Source of the DNA: Phocaeicola plebeius
Lineage (GTDB): Bacteria; Bacteroidota; Bacteroidia; Bacteroidales; Bacteroidaceae
Direction of reading: 5' to 3'
DNA length: 54,760 nucleotides
Assembly (NCBI GenBank): GCA_004558305.1
Contig: SFDG01000004.1
Span: 1-54,760, forward strand
A program made the position numbers and the translations under genes. Position 1 is the first letter of the stretch, and every line of letters starts with the position of its first letter. Below are positions 8,420 to 17,739 of the stretch, one piece after another. The notes beneath the pieces were generated by a model. The model was not told where the DNA came from. It worked only from the letters and a program-made list of their open reading frames with translations, and did not search any database.

Positions 8420-9006
8420 GCTGCCAGCCGCTGGAAAATCCGATAGGCGTTACACCCGATAAAATTGCCCACCACCGAGGCCAGATAGGCCGTCAGCATA
8501 GGAGCGGTGAACCCTCCCGGCACTACCCCAAGCAGGAAGTAGAAGGCATCGGCAATGCTGTGGACGAAGCCGCATACGATGAACAGGGGAATGCCGAACA
8601 GCAGCGGCAGCCACTGGCCCTTCCGGCCGAAGTTCACCACCGTGGTCATGATAAAGCCGCAGAAGACAGCCAGCACCAGCACGCGCCAGAAGCCGGCCGC
8701 TACCCGCTTGTCGACAATGGCCGCCGCCACATCGACCAGATCAGGCTGGCTGAAACGCATGGCTACCCCCACCAGTCCGCATCCCACGATATTGCCCAGC
8801 AGCACGACGGGCAGTTCCTTCCAGTCCTGCGGCGTGGAGACAAAGCCGCTGACACCGGTGTACAGCTTCAACTTGTAGTGGATAATGGAAAGGAGTCCGA
8901 ACGTAAACAGTACAGCTCCGATGATGCCGCCGGCTTTCAGGAAAGCCACTCCTCCTAAAGAGATGAAAGCACCCGCCAAGATGGCGTCAATGAAAATCTT
9001 CTTCAT
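8416..9006 (-). CDS. Formate/nitrite transporter (FNT) family channel, short form
   Basis: The protein (196 residues) has six hydrophobic segments and the pore-histidine region CGFVHSIADAFYFLLG, equivalent to the FEHSVAN stretch of FocA and NirC. It is shorter than FocA (about 280 residues), with short loops and no extended termini, yet has no visible internal deletion. FNT channels move small monocarboxylates, nitrite or hydrosulfide; the ligand cannot be read from sequence here. It is co-transcribed with the downstream histidine phosphatase through an ATGA overlap. Compact FNT relatives are known in Bacteroidota. Confidence 0.85.
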   Translation of the reverse strand: MKKIFIDAILAGAFISLGGVAFLKAGGIIGAVLFTFGLLSIIHYKLKLYTGVSGFVSTPQDWKELPVVLLGNIVGCGLVGVAMRFSQPDLVDVAAAIVDKRVAAGFWRVLVLAVFCGFIMTTVVNFGRKGQWLPLLFGIPLFIVCGFVHSIADAFYFLLGVVPGGFTAPMLTAYLASVVGNFIGCNAYRIFQRLAA

Positions 9007-9705
9007 GTCTGATTGTAAGTTTTTGCAATGAAGCCGCTAAAGTACAAAGAAATTCCGAGCCCGTCAACGATTTGCCGCTTTTTCTCCATTCCGAAGCACT
9101 TCCCTTCCTCTTTCATGTCGTGCAGAATGCTTTCTTGCCAAGGAAACGAAGCAAAGCAGCTGAATACATCCACTTTACGCAAAGAGATTTCTCACTTCGT
9201 TCGAAATGACAGGAAAGAAGGGGGAACAGGAAAAGGGGAAGCAGAAGGAAGGGAAACAGAAAGAAGGGAGGACAGGAAAAAGAAGCAGGAAGAAGGATTC
9301 CGGACAGCCCGATGGAGAAAGAACAGATCAAGCAAGCTTACCGGCAACAATGAAAACCATCGCAGCTCTGCTGCGTAGAAAGTCAAGGGCAGCCCTTTAG
9401 GGCGAAAGCTTTGCTGCCCTTACCAGAAAAAGCTGGGCTTGTCCCAGTTAAGCCCTTCCCTGGAAGGAGAGGGTGGGGAGAGGAAGGACCCCTCCTTGGC
9501 CAAGGAGGGGACGGGGTGGATCGAAAAACCGACGGGGAAATCGAAAAAAGCGTCAGTGGATGTGTTTGAATTGAAACACAAAGACACAAAGAGCACAAAG
9601 GATTTATTGTATTTTTGCAAAATAGGCCGGCAACATTTTGCCATATCAAAAAATAATGCTAAATTTGAAGCCAAATAACTACTTACCATTAACCTTATGA
9701 CATTC
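9007..9705. other. Noncoding gap with repeats and a candidate promoter
   Basis: About 700 bp lie between divergent genes. Open frames here are low-complexity (lysine, glutamate and glycine runs) and resemble no protein. The gap holds a 9-bp inverted repeat at 9385-9393/9413-9421 enclosing a smaller palindrome, a 22-bp perfect palindrome at 9489-9510, and around 9574-9600 a copy of the CACAAAG-type repeat that also flanks rsgA. TATTTTTG at 9610-9617 fits the Bacteroidota -7 box for the lipoprotein gene downstream. Confidence 0.6.
9489..9510. repeat. 22-bp perfect palindrome in the upstream gap
   Basis: The arm CCCCTCCTTGG is followed directly by its exact reverse complement, giving a loop-free palindrome. 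Similar CCCCTCCTT palindromes recur in intergenic DNA of Bacteroidota genomes from memory, so this is probably a dispersed repeat rather than a specific operator. Confidence 0.7.
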
Positions 9706-12372
9706 ATGAACAAATCTTACATCGTGGCCTTTCTGATGGGGGTGCTGGCACTGGCAAGCAGCTGCAGCAGCCGCTCGGAACATTTTATCACAGACAATGC
9801 CTACCGGCAGGAGGTGGAAAACGCCCTGCAGGCCCGGCGTGTACAGTTACCCAACAGCGCTCTTTTCGACATCCTGGAGACATCCATGAGCACCGCCGAA
9901 AAAGAAGCCATGAACTTCCTCTATGCCTACATGCCCACGGCAGACATCGCCGACTATCCGGGCAGTTTCTTCCTGGAGAACGTGAAAACCAGCTTCCTGG
10001 CCCAGAAAGAGATGCCCTGGGGAGCCGTCATTCCCGAAGAAGTGTTCCGCCACTTCGTGCTGCCGGTGCGCGTGAACAACGAGAACCTGGACAACAGCCG
10101 CATGGTCTTCTACCAGGAGCTGAAAGACCGGGTGAAAGGGCTGTCGCTGCACGATGCAGTGATCGAAGTCAACCACTGGTGTCATGAAAAAGTCATCTAC
10201 ACCCCCTCGGATGCCCGCACCAGCTCTCCGCTGGCTTCCGTGAAGACGGCCTACGGCCGCTGCGGCGAGGAATCCACCTTCACGGTGGCCGCCCTCCGCT
10301 CGGTGGGAATCCCGGCCCGGCAGGTCTATACGCCGAGATGGGCACACACGGACGACAACCATGCGTGGGTGGAAGCCTGGGTGGACGGAAAATGGTACTT
10401 TCTGGGTGCCTGCGAACCCGAACCGGTGCTGAACCTGGGATGGTTTAATGCCCCTGCCAGCCGGGGAATGCTGATGCACACCAAGGTGTTCGGCAAATAC
10501 AACGGACAGGAAGAAATCATGGTGCAGACACCGCTCTATACGGAAATCAACATCATCGACAACTACGGCTCTTCGGCCAAGGCCACCGTCACCGTGACGG
10601 ACGCCGACGGACAGCCGGTGAAGGATGCCTACGTGGAATTCAAGATCTACAACTATGCCGAATTCCACACCGTGGCCACCAAGCAGACCAACGAACAGGG
10701 ACAGACCTGGCTCAGCGCGGGCCTGGGCGACATGCTGGTATGGGCCTCGAAGGACGGCCGTTTCGGCTACGGCAAACTGTCGTTCGGCAAGGACGAACAC
10801 ATCAGCATCTGCCTGAACAAGACGGGTGAAGAAGCCGTTACGGAAGACCTGGACATCGTGCCTCCTCCCGAAAAGGCCAACCTGCCGGAAGTGACCGAGG
10901 CGCAACGGGCCGAGAACACGCTCCGCATGGCCCAGGAAGACTCCATCCGCAATGCGTATGTGGCAACCTTCGTCAACGAAGAGAAGGGCCAGCTGTTTGC
11001 CAAGGCTCAGGGACTGGACCCCGCCGTCGTGGCCCGTCTGCTGGTGAAGTCGCGCGGCAACTGGCAGGTGCTGGAAGACTTCCTGACCACCACCCCGTCC
11101 GGCCAGAAGGCCACTGCCCTGCAGCTGCTGCAGGAAATCTCGGCCAAGGACCTGCGCGACGTGAGCGCAGAGGTGCTGCAGGACCATCGCGACCACAGCA
11201 GCAACCCGCTGGATGCCGACGACGACACGTTCAACAAGTATATCCTGAATCCGCGCGTGTCCAACGAAATGATTACTCCCTACAAGTCCTTCTTCCGCCA
11301 GGAAGTGGCCGAAGCGGACGCAGAGGCCTTCGTGGCCGACCCGATGAAGGTGGTGGAATGGGTGAAGGCCAACATCCGCGTGGATGACGACTGCAACCTG
11401 GGCGGTGCCCCCATCCGTCCGGCCGGCGTGTGGAAGACCCGCGTAGCCGACCCCCACTCGCGCAACATCTTCTTCGTGTCGCTCTGCCGCTCGCTGGGCA
11501 TTGCCGCCCGCATCGACGAAGTGACCGGAAAGGTGCAGCTGATGAACGGAAAGCAGCCTACGGACATCGACTTCGAAGCCAGCGAACAGGTATCGGCACC
11601 CCAGGGAACCCTGGTGGCCCGCTTCTCCCCGATCCGCTCGCTGACCGACCCGAAATACTACTCCCACTTCACCCTGTCGAAAATCGAGAACGGCTACATG
11701 AAACTGCTGAGCTACGATGAAGGCGACGTGGACATGGGCGGCGGAGCCACCTGGAGCAACCTGCTGAAGAAGGGGACGCAGCTCGACGAAGGCAATTACC
11801 TGCTGGCTACGGGTACCCGTATGGCCAACGGCAGTGTGCTGAACCGCATGGTCTTCTTCCGGATCGAGGGCGGAAAGACCACGACCGTCGACCTCGTGAT
11901 GCGCGAAAGCAAGGACGACGTGCAGGTCATCGGCAGCTTCAACTCCGAGAACAAGTATTTCACCACCGCCGGTGAAGAGACCAGCCTGCTGGCCACCACG
12001 GGCCGCGGCTACTACATCGTGGCCATCCTCGGCGTGCGCCAGGAACCGACCAACCATGCCCTGCGCGACATCGCTGCCGTGAAGGAGAAGCTGGAGGAAT
12101 GGGGCCGCCCGATGGTGCTCCTCTTCCCCGACGAGGCCAGCTACGGCAAGTTCGACGCCCACGAGTTCGGCGAACTGCCCGGCACCATCTCCTACGGTAT
12201 CGACAAGAGCCACGCCATCCAGAAAGAGATGGTGGCGGCCATGAAGCTGGCCCATGCCAATACGCTGCCCATCTTCCTGATTGCCGATACGTTCAACCGG
12301 GTGGTCTTCGTATCGCAGGGCTACACCATCGGACTGGGCGAACAACTGATGCAAATCATTCATAAACTATAA
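9706..12372 (+). CDS. Transglutaminase-like lipoprotein with a C-terminal thioredoxin-like domain
   Basis: The signal ends in LALASSC, a lipobox, so this large protein (888 residues from the chosen start) is membrane-anchored. Around residues 150-250 lies a transglutaminase core with the catalytic cysteine in YGRCGEES and histidine in DNHAWVE; the usual acid position reads GACEPEP, so a glutamate may replace aspartate. A carboxypeptidase-regulatory-like beta domain follows (NYGSSAKATVTV onward), then a second, degenerate transglutaminase-like stretch (NIFFVSLCRSLGIAAR). The last 160 residues (YYIVAILGVRQEP to FVSQGYTIGLG) resemble a TlpA-type fold without a CxxC. The ATG at 9706 is preferred over 9697 because it starts the signal peptide. 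Substrates may be peptides or glycoproteins outside the cell. Confidence 0.85.
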   Translation: MNKSYIVAFLMGVLALASSCSSRSEHFITDNAYRQEVENALQARRVQLPNSALFDILETSMSTAEKEAMNFLYAYMPTADIADYPGSFFLENVKTSFLAQKEMPWGAVIPEEVFRHFVLPVRVNNENLDNSRMVFYQELKDRVKGLSLHDAVIEVNHWCHEKVIYTPSDARTSSPLASVKTAYGRCGEESTFTVAALRSVGIPARQVYTPRWAHTDDNHAWVEAWVDGKWYFLGACEPEPVLNLGWFNAPASRGMLMHTKVFGKYNGQEEIMVQTPLYTEINIIDNYGSSAKATVTVTDADGQPVKDAYVEFKIYNYAEFHTVATKQTNEQGQTWLSAGLGDMLVWASKDGRFGYGKLSFGKDEHISICLNKTGEEAVTEDLDIVPPPEKANLPEVTEAQRAENTLRMAQEDSIRNAYVATFVNEEKGQLFAKAQGLDPAVVARLLVKSRGNWQVLEDFLTTTPSGQKATALQLLQEISAKDLRDVSAEVLQDHRDHSSNPLDADDDTFNKYILNPRVSNEMITPYKSFFRQEVAEADAEAFVADPMKVVEWVKANIRVDDDCNLGGAPIRPAGVWKTRVADPHSRNIFFVSLCRSLGIAARIDEVTGKVQLMNGKQPTDIDFEASEQVSAPQGTLVARFSPIRSLTDPKYYSHFTLSKIENGYMKLLSYDEGDVDMGGGATWSNLLKKGTQLDEGNYLLATGTRMANGSVLNRMVFFRIEGGKTTTVDLVMRESKDDVQVIGSFNSENKYFTTAGEETSLLATTGRGYYIVAILGVRQEPTNHALRDIAAVKEKLEEWGRPMVLLFPDEASYGKFDAHEFGELPGTISYGIDKSHAIQKEMVAAMKLAHANTLPIFLIADTFNRVVFVSQGYTIGLGEQLMQIIHKL

Positions 12373-12404
12373 GTTTAACCACTAAACATTTAGACATTTT
12401 TATT

Positions 12405-12965
12405 ATGGCAGACTCTAAATCAATTCTCAGCGCAGCTGAAGAAAAAATGGATATGGCAATCATGTACCTGGACGAGGCGTTGGCGCACATCCGGGCCGGC
12501 AAGGCAGACGTACGCCTGCTCGACGGTATCCGCGTAGACTCTTACGGCAGCATGGTGCCCATCAATAACGTGGCCGCCGTGACCACCCCCGATGCCCGCA
12601 GCATCGCCATCAAGCCGTGGGACAAGAGCATGTTCCGCGTCATCGAAAAGGCCATCATCGACTCCACCCTGGGCATCATGCCCGAGAACAACGGGGAAAT
12701 CATCCGCATCGGCATCCCGCCCCTGACCGAGGAACGGCGCAAGCAGCTGGCCAAGCAGTGCAAGGCGGAAGGCGAAACGGCCAAGGTGAGCGTGCGCAAC
12801 GCCCGCCGCGATGCCATCGATGCCCTGAAGAAGGCGGTGAAAGACGGTATGGCCGAAGACGAGCAGAAGAACTCGGAAGCCAAGCTGCAGAAGGTGCACG
12901 ACAAGTTCATCAAGCAGATCGACGAGATGCTCGCCGCCAAGGACAAGGAAATCATGACCGTATAA
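12405..12965 (+). CDS. frr: Ribosome recycling factor
   Basis: RRF splits post-termination ribosomes together with EF-G. The protein is 186 residues, the family length, and has the characteristic RAGKADVRLLDGIRVD and GSMVPINNVA regions, the IRIGIPPLTEERRKQL motif, and the C-terminal helical hairpin rich in charged residues. It follows the lipoprotein gene by 32 bp and precedes rsgA, another ribosome-related gene. Nothing unusual is seen. Confidence 0.97.
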   Translation: MADSKSILSAAEEKMDMAIMYLDEALAHIRAGKADVRLLDGIRVDSYGSMVPINNVAAVTTPDARSIAIKPWDKSMFRVIEKAIIDSTLGIMPENNGEIIRIGIPPLTEERRKQLAKQCKAEGETAKVSVRNARRDAIDALKKAVKDGMAEDEQKNSEAKLQKVHDKFIKQIDEMLAAKDKEIMTV

Positions 12966-12981
12966 CCACGTGACGCTTCAG

Positions 12982-13043
12982 CACAAAGGCACTAAGGGAC
13001 AAAGCTCCGGAAAGAAGGTTCTTTGTACCTTTGTGTCTTTGTG
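12982..13043. repeat. Long imperfect stem-loop between frr and rsgA, with an embedded -7 box
   Basis: Arms 12982-13004 and 13021-13043 pair over 20 of 23 positions around a 16-base loop. The right arm contains TACCTTTG at 13026-13033, a good Bacteroidota -7 box, and shares CTTTGTGTCTTTGTGTTTC with the reverse strand of about 9573-9591. It may act as an frr terminator and at the same time supply the rsgA promoter. Confidence 0.65.
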
Positions 13044-13078
13044 TTTCATGTAGAATATTCCTATTTATAGACTCAACA

Positions 13079-14014
13079 TTGGACAAAGGCTTAGTAGTAA
13101 AGAACACCGGCAGCTGGTACATCGTCAAGACAGACGACGGCCGCCTGGTGGAATGCAAGATCAAGGGCAACTTCCGCCTGAAAGGAATCCGCAGCACCAA
13201 CCCCGTGGCCGTGGGCGACCGGGTGAGCATCCGCACCAACACGGAGGGGACGGCGTTCATCACCGAAATCGACGACCGGAAGAACTACATCATCCGACGC
13301 GCGTCGAACCTCTCGAAGCAGTCGCACATCATCGCCGCCAACCTCGACCAGTGCCTGCTCGTCGTGACCGTCAACTATCCGGAGACCTCCACCGTCTTCA
13401 TCGACCGCTTCCTGGCCTCTGCCGAAGCCTACAGCGTACCCGTCAGCCTGGTCTTCAACAAGACCGACCTCTATACGGACGACGAACGCCGGTACCTGGA
13501 CGGGCTGGTGAACCTCTACACGCACATCGGCTATCCCTGCTATGCGGTGTCGGCCCTTCATGCAGAGGGAATCGCCGCCATCAAGGAAGCCCTGCAAGGA
13601 AAGGTAACGCTCTTTTCGGGCAATTCCGGCGTGGGCAAGTCCACCCTCATCAACGCCATCCTGCCAGACCAGCACCTGAAAACCGGAGAAATCTCGGCAG
13701 CCCACAACAAAGGCATGCACACCACCACCTTCTCGGAGATGTTCGAGGTGGAGGGGGACGGCTACCTGATTGACACCCCGGGCATCAAAGGATTCGGCAC
13801 CTTCGACATGAAAGACGAGGAGGTGGGCCACTACTTCAAGGAAATCTTTGCGTATTCGGCAGGCTGCAAGTACGGCAACTGTACCCATCGCCACGAACCG
13901 GGCTGCGCGGTGCGCGAGGCCGTGGAGCAGCACTACATCAGCGAATCGCGCTATACCTCGTACCTGAACATTCTGGAAGACCGTGAGGAGGGGAAATACC
14001 GGGCACCGTTCTGA
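13079..14014 (+). CDS. rsgA: Ribosome small-subunit biogenesis GTPase RsgA
   Basis: RsgA is a circularly permuted GTPase that checks 30S maturation. The order of motifs is diagnostic: an OB-fold N-terminus (GSWYIVKTDDG), then G4 FNKTDLY, G1 GNSGVGKSTL, G3 DTPGIKGF and a C-terminal zinc knuckle CKYGNCTHRHEPGC. An ATG exists at 13031, but it sits inside the repeat stem-loop and would add MCLCVSCRIF-type residues unlike the family, so I place the start at TTG 13079 (DKGLVVKNTG), giving 311 residues. Location after frr fits a ribosome-maintenance pair. Confidence 0.93.
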   Translation: MDKGLVVKNTGSWYIVKTDDGRLVECKIKGNFRLKGIRSTNPVAVGDRVSIRTNTEGTAFITEIDDRKNYIIRRASNLSKQSHIIAANLDQCLLVVTVNYPETSTVFIDRFLASAEAYSVPVSLVFNKTDLYTDDERRYLDGLVNLYTHIGYPCYAVSALHAEGIAAIKEALQGKVTLFSGNSGVGKSTLINAILPDQHLKTGEISAAHNKGMHTTTFSEMFEVEGDGYLIDTPGIKGFGTFDMKDEEVGHYFKEIFAYSAGCKYGNCTHRHEPGCAVREAVEQHYISESRYTSYLNILEDREEGKYRAPF

Positions 14015-14073
14015 CCGCCTCCCCCTGCCTTCCTTTACTCAACCCCGACAGAAAAACATCAACAACAACGATT

Positions 14074-15099
14074 ATGAAAAGGACTATTTACTATCTGCTG
14101 CCCCTGCTTCTGGCCCTCGTAGGTGCCAATACGCTGCAGGCAAAAAAAACGCTGGGCCCCACCGCTGAAGAAAAGGGACTGGCAAGTATCAACCGGCTGA
14201 GCGCGGAGGCCTTTATCGGTTTCCTGGCCAGCGACGAACTGGAAGGCCGCGAAGCGGGATGGAAAAGCGGGCGCATCGCCGGCAACTACATCGTCTCCCT
14301 GCTGAAGCAGTGGGGACTGCAGCCCGTGTTCGACGACTATTTCCAGCCGTTCGAAGCCTACCGCACCGAACGCCAGCGTCCCGGCAAGCTGCAGGTGCAC
14401 CCCGACTCCATCGCTGCGATTCTGCAGAAAGGCGTCCACCAAAAATACTCCATGCGCAACATCCTGGCGAAGCTGGAAGGCAAACGCACCGACGAGATTG
14501 TCATCGTAGGCGCACACTATGACCACCTCGGCCTCGACCCGATGCTGGACGGCGACCAGATCTACAACGGTGCCGACGACAACGCATCGGGCGTATCGGC
14601 CGTGCTGCAGATTGCCCGCGCCTTCCTGGCCACCGGACAGCAGCCCGAACGGACCGTCTACTTCGCCTTCTGGGACGGAGAGGAGAAGGGCCTGCTGGGC
14701 TCCCGCTATTTCGCGCAGAGCTTTGCCGACATCAAGAAGGTGAAGGGCTATCTGAACTTCGACATGATAGGCCGCAACAACAACGAGGCCAAGCCCAAGC
14801 ACGTTGTGTATTTCTACACGGAGGGCACCCCGGCCTTCGGCGAATGGCTGAAAGCCGATGTGGCCAAGTACGGACTGGGCATCGAGCCCGACTACCGTCC
14901 GTGGGACAAGCCCGTAGGCGGCAGTGACAACGGCACCTTCGCCCGCCTGGACATCCCCATCATGTGGTACCACACCGACGGCCATCCCGACTACCACCTG
15001 CCCAGCGACGAGCCTTCGCGCATCAACTGGGACAAGGTGACGGAAATCACCAAGGCGTCGTTCCTGGGAATGTGGAAGATGGCCAACCTGAATTTCTGA
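14074..15099 (+). CDS. M28 family zinc aminopeptidase, secreted
   Basis: The protein (341 residues) starts with a Sec signal (MKRTIYYLLPLLLALVG) and carries the M28 dinuclear zinc site: HYDHLG, GADDNASG, the general base in WDGEEKGLLGS, FDMIGR, and the last histidine in DYHLPSDE. M28 enzymes release N-terminal residues or cyclise glutamine; the periplasmic location suggests peptide scavenging. It lies 59 bp after rsgA and 31 bp before an amino-acid permease on the same strand, so peptide digestion and amino-acid uptake may be co-expressed. Confidence 0.92.
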   Translation: MKRTIYYLLPLLLALVGANTLQAKKTLGPTAEEKGLASINRLSAEAFIGFLASDELEGREAGWKSGRIAGNYIVSLLKQWGLQPVFDDYFQPFEAYRTERQRPGKLQVHPDSIAAILQKGVHQKYSMRNILAKLEGKRTDEIVIVGAHYDHLGLDPMLDGDQIYNGADDNASGVSAVLQIARAFLATGQQPERTVYFAFWDGEEKGLLGSRYFAQSFADIKKVKGYLNFDMIGRNNNEAKPKHVVYFYTEGTPAFGEWLKADVAKYGLGIEPDYRPWDKPVGGSDNGTFARLDIPIMWYHTDGHPDYHLPSDEPSRINWDKVTEITKASFLGMWKMANLNF

Positions 15100-15130
15100 T
15101 TTTTCTATTCTTGCAAATACAACTACTACC

Positions 15131-16822
15131 ATGGGATTGTTCATACGTAAGTCTATCGATGCCCTGCAGGCCGAAGCGGCCGAAACGGGTAGCAAGACCT
15201 TGAAGCGGGTATTGGGCCCGGTCAGCCTGGTGGCACTGGGCGTAGGGGTCATCATCGGTGCCGGACTGTTCTCCATCACCGGCACCGTGGCCGCCACCTA
15301 CACCGGCCCGGCCATCACCCTGTCGTTCATCATTGCCGCCATCGGCTGCTGCTTTGCCGGCCTCTGCTACGCGGAGTTCTCCTCCATGATTCCGGTGGCC
15401 GGCAGTGCCTATACCTATTCCTATGCCACCATGGGCGAGCTGATTGCCTGGATCATCGGCTGGGACCTGGTGCTGGAGTATTCCGTAGCCGCCACCACCG
15501 TCAGCATCAGCTGGAGCCGCTACATGGTGGTCTTCCTGGAAAGCATCGGCATCGAGCTGCCCCACGCCCTGACGGCCTGCCCCTGGGACGGAGGCATCAT
15601 CAACATTCCAGCCATGGTCATCGTGGTGCTGATGAGCCTGCTGCTGATGCGCGGTACGGCTGGCAGCTCGTTCGTCAACGGCCTGATTGTCTTCCTGAAG
15701 ATTGCCGTCATCCTGGTGTTTGTGGTCCTGGGCTGGCAGTTTATCCAGACCGACAACTTCGTGCCCTACATTCCTGAGAATACCGGCCGTCTGGGCGAGT
15801 TCGGCTTCTCCGGCGTACTGCGCGGGGCCGCCATCGTCTTCTTCGCCTTCCTGGGCTTCGATGCCGTCAGCACGGCGGCACAGGAGACGAAGAACCCGAA
15901 GCGCGACATGCCCATCGGTATCCTCGTGTCGCTGCTGGTCTGCACGGTGCTCTACATCCTCTTTGCCTATGTCATGACCGGCGTGGCCCACTACACCCAG
16001 TTCCAGGGCCAGGAAGGCATCGCTCCGGTGGCCGTCGCCATCGGCAACATGGGCAGCCCCGATGCCACCGGCCTCATCCAGCCGGCCTATCCGTGGCTGA
16101 ACAAGGCCATCATCCTGGCCATCCTCTTCGGATACTGCTCGGTCATCATGGTCACCCTGCTTGGCCAGAGCCGCGTATTCCTGAGCATGAGCCACGACGG
16201 ACTGCTGCCGCCCTTCTTCTCGCGCATCAACGAGAAATACCGCACCCCGGTCCATAACAACCTGCTGTTCATGGTCGTGGTCAGCATCCTGGCCGGTTTC
16301 GTCCCGGCACAGGTGGCCGGCGAGATGACCAGCATCGGTACGCTGCTGGCCTTCACGCTGGTATGTGCCGGTGTCCTCATCGTACGCAAGACCATGCCCG
16401 ATATCCACCGTGCCTTCCAGACCCCCTTCGTGCCGTTCGTGCCCATCATGGGCATCCTGACCTGCCTGTGCATGATGGTCTTCCTGCCCGCCGACACGTG
16501 GATCCGTCTGGTGGTATGGATGCTCATCGGACTGGATGTCTATGCCGCCTACGGCATCCGCCACAGCAAGCTGGAGCCCGACGTCCCCTACCGGAAAGGC
16601 GACATGGCACTGAACATTACCGGACTGATTCTGGCCGTGCTCTGTGTCATTACCGGCCTGTGGCACCAGCAGACTGTGGGATGGTCGGCCGACAAGACCC
16701 TGCTCGGCATTTCCTTCGCCTTCGCTTTCACCCATTGTGCCTATTTCATGTGGCGCATGTGGAAACAAACCCGGCAAAAACCGTCTGTTCTTCCTGAAAA
16801 CGACCGTTCTTCATTAAAATAA
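15131..16822 (+). CDS. APC superfamily amino-acid permease (cationic amino-acid transporter-like)
   Basis: The product (563 residues) has 12-14 hydrophobic segments, the APC signature GVGVIIGAGLFSITG in the first helix, and the CAT/YfnA-type region FFAFLGFDAVSTAAQETKNP. It imports amino acids across the inner membrane; the CAT subgroup favours cationic residues, but the substrate is not determined by the sequence alone. It follows the M28 peptidase by 31 bp. A strong hairpin with a T-run (16872-16915) follows, consistent with transcription ending here. Confidence 0.92.
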   Translation: MGLFIRKSIDALQAEAAETGSKTLKRVLGPVSLVALGVGVIIGAGLFSITGTVAATYTGPAITLSFIIAAIGCCFAGLCYAEFSSMIPVAGSAYTYSYATMGELIAWIIGWDLVLEYSVAATTVSISWSRYMVVFLESIGIELPHALTACPWDGGIINIPAMVIVVLMSLLLMRGTAGSSFVNGLIVFLKIAVILVFVVLGWQFIQTDNFVPYIPENTGRLGEFGFSGVLRGAAIVFFAFLGFDAVSTAAQETKNPKRDMPIGILVSLLVCTVLYILFAYVMTGVAHYTQFQGQEGIAPVAVAIGNMGSPDATGLIQPAYPWLNKAIILAILFGYCSVIMVTLLGQSRVFLSMSHDGLLPPFFSRINEKYRTPVHNNLLFMVVVSILAGFVPAQVAGEMTSIGTLLAFTLVCAGVLIVRKTMPDIHRAFQTPFVPFVPIMGILTCLCMMVFLPADTWIRLVVWMLIGLDVYAAYGIRHSKLEPDVPYRKGDMALNITGLILAVLCVITGLWHQQTVGWSADKTLLGISFAFAFTHCAYFMWRMWKQTRQKPSVLPENDRSSLK

Positions 16823-16871
16823 GTTACAAAACAGAACAAAGAACAGAAAAAACGACGATTCAACCACTCCA

Positions 16872-16923
16872 GATCCGTAAAAAAGCAGTTACTTTACATT
16901 GTTTTTTTACGGATCATTTTTTT
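16872..16923 (+). terminator. Hairpin with T-run abutting the cysQ start codon
   Basis: Arms 16872-16884 and 16903-16915 are a perfect 13-bp inverted repeat with an 18-base loop, followed by ATTTTTTT and then directly by the cysQ ATG at 16924. In form it is an intrinsic terminator for the permease transcript. Its position leaves no room for a separate cysQ promoter, so it could instead act as an attenuator or translation-control hairpin for the sulfate operon. Confidence 0.7.
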
Positions 16924-17739
16924 ATGCAGAAAGACTTGTTACTGACAGCTATTCAGGCAGCACTGGCAGGAGGTGCTGAAATCCGGAAGGTCTATACCGA
17001 CCCCCATGCTGACTTCGAGATCGAAATGAAGGCAGACCACTCGCCGCTGACCGTCGCCGACCGGCGGGCCCATCAGGCCATTGCCGCCGTACTGGCGGCC
17101 ACCCCCTACCCCCTCTTGAGCGAAGAAGGCTCCTTGGCGACCTACGACGAGCGGCGGACATGGGAAACACTGTGGGTAGTGGACCCGCTGGACGGCACCA
17201 AGGAATTCATCAAGCGCAACGGGGAATTCACCGTCAACATCGCCTTGGTGCGTCGGGGAGTCCCCGAAGCCGGAGTCATCTACATCCCCGTCCTGCAGGA
17301 GCTGTACTTCGCCGACTGCAGCCGAGGTGCCTTCAAGGTAGCACCGATTGAGTCGCTGGACGAACAGGAAACGCTGGACAGCCTCATCGCCCGTGCCCGC
17401 CGTCTGCCCGATGCCGCCCCGCATGAAGGCTGCGTGGTCGTCGCTTCGCGTTCGCACCTCAACGCCGAAACCGCGGCCTACATCGAACGGCTGCAGCAAC
17501 GCCATCAGCCGGTCAGCACCGTGTCGAAAGGCAGTTCGCTGAAGTTCTGCCTCATCGCCGAAGGAGTGGCCGATGTCTATCCCCGCTTTGCACCGACCAT
17601 GGAATGGGACACCGCTGCCGGACATGCCCTGGTGCGGGCGACGGGAAAAGAAGTCTGCCAATACGGCACTTCCCGCCCCTTACAATATAATAAGGAAGAT
17701 TTGTACAATCCCTGGTTCATCGTCGGAGAGCAGTCATGA
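16924..17739 (+). CDS. cysQ: 3'(2'),5'-bisphosphate nucleotidase CysQ
   Basis: CysQ removes the 3'-phosphate of PAP, the inhibitory by-product of sulfotransferase and PAPS reactions. The 271-residue protein has the inositol-monophosphatase-fold metal sites LLSEEG, VVDPLDGTKEF and the late MEWDTAAGHAL. It is the first gene of a six-gene plus-strand operon and overlaps the SLC13 gene by ATGA. PAP clearance fits the sulfotransferase at the operon end. The ATG follows a T-run without an obvious ribosome-binding site, so the upstream hairpin may influence its expression. Confidence 0.95.
   Translation: MQKDLLLTAIQAALAGGAEIRKVYTDPHADFEIEMKADHSPLTVADRRAHQAIAAVLAATPYPLLSEEGSLATYDERRTWETLWVVDPLDGTKEFIKRNGEFTVNIALVRRGVPEAGVIYIPVLQELYFADCSRGAFKVAPIESLDEQETLDSLIARARRLPDAAPHEGCVVVASRSHLNAETAAYIERLQQRHQPVSTVSKGSSLKFCLIAEGVADVYPRFAPTMEWDTAAGHALVRATGKEVCQYGTSRPLQYNKEDLYNPWFIVGEQS

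Noticed and set aside
9028..9378. Possible 116-residue gene in the 9-9.7 kb gap
   Set aside because: The product is low-complexity K/E/R/G sequence in repeat-rich DNA and has no family resemblance.
9847..12363. Long open frame opposite the transglutaminase-like gene
   Set aside because: It has the same GC-driven mirror effect and no recognisable domain or signal.
13031..13078. Upstream ATG of rsgA
   Set aside because: It lies inside a dispersed repeat stem-loop and adds residues absent from the family.
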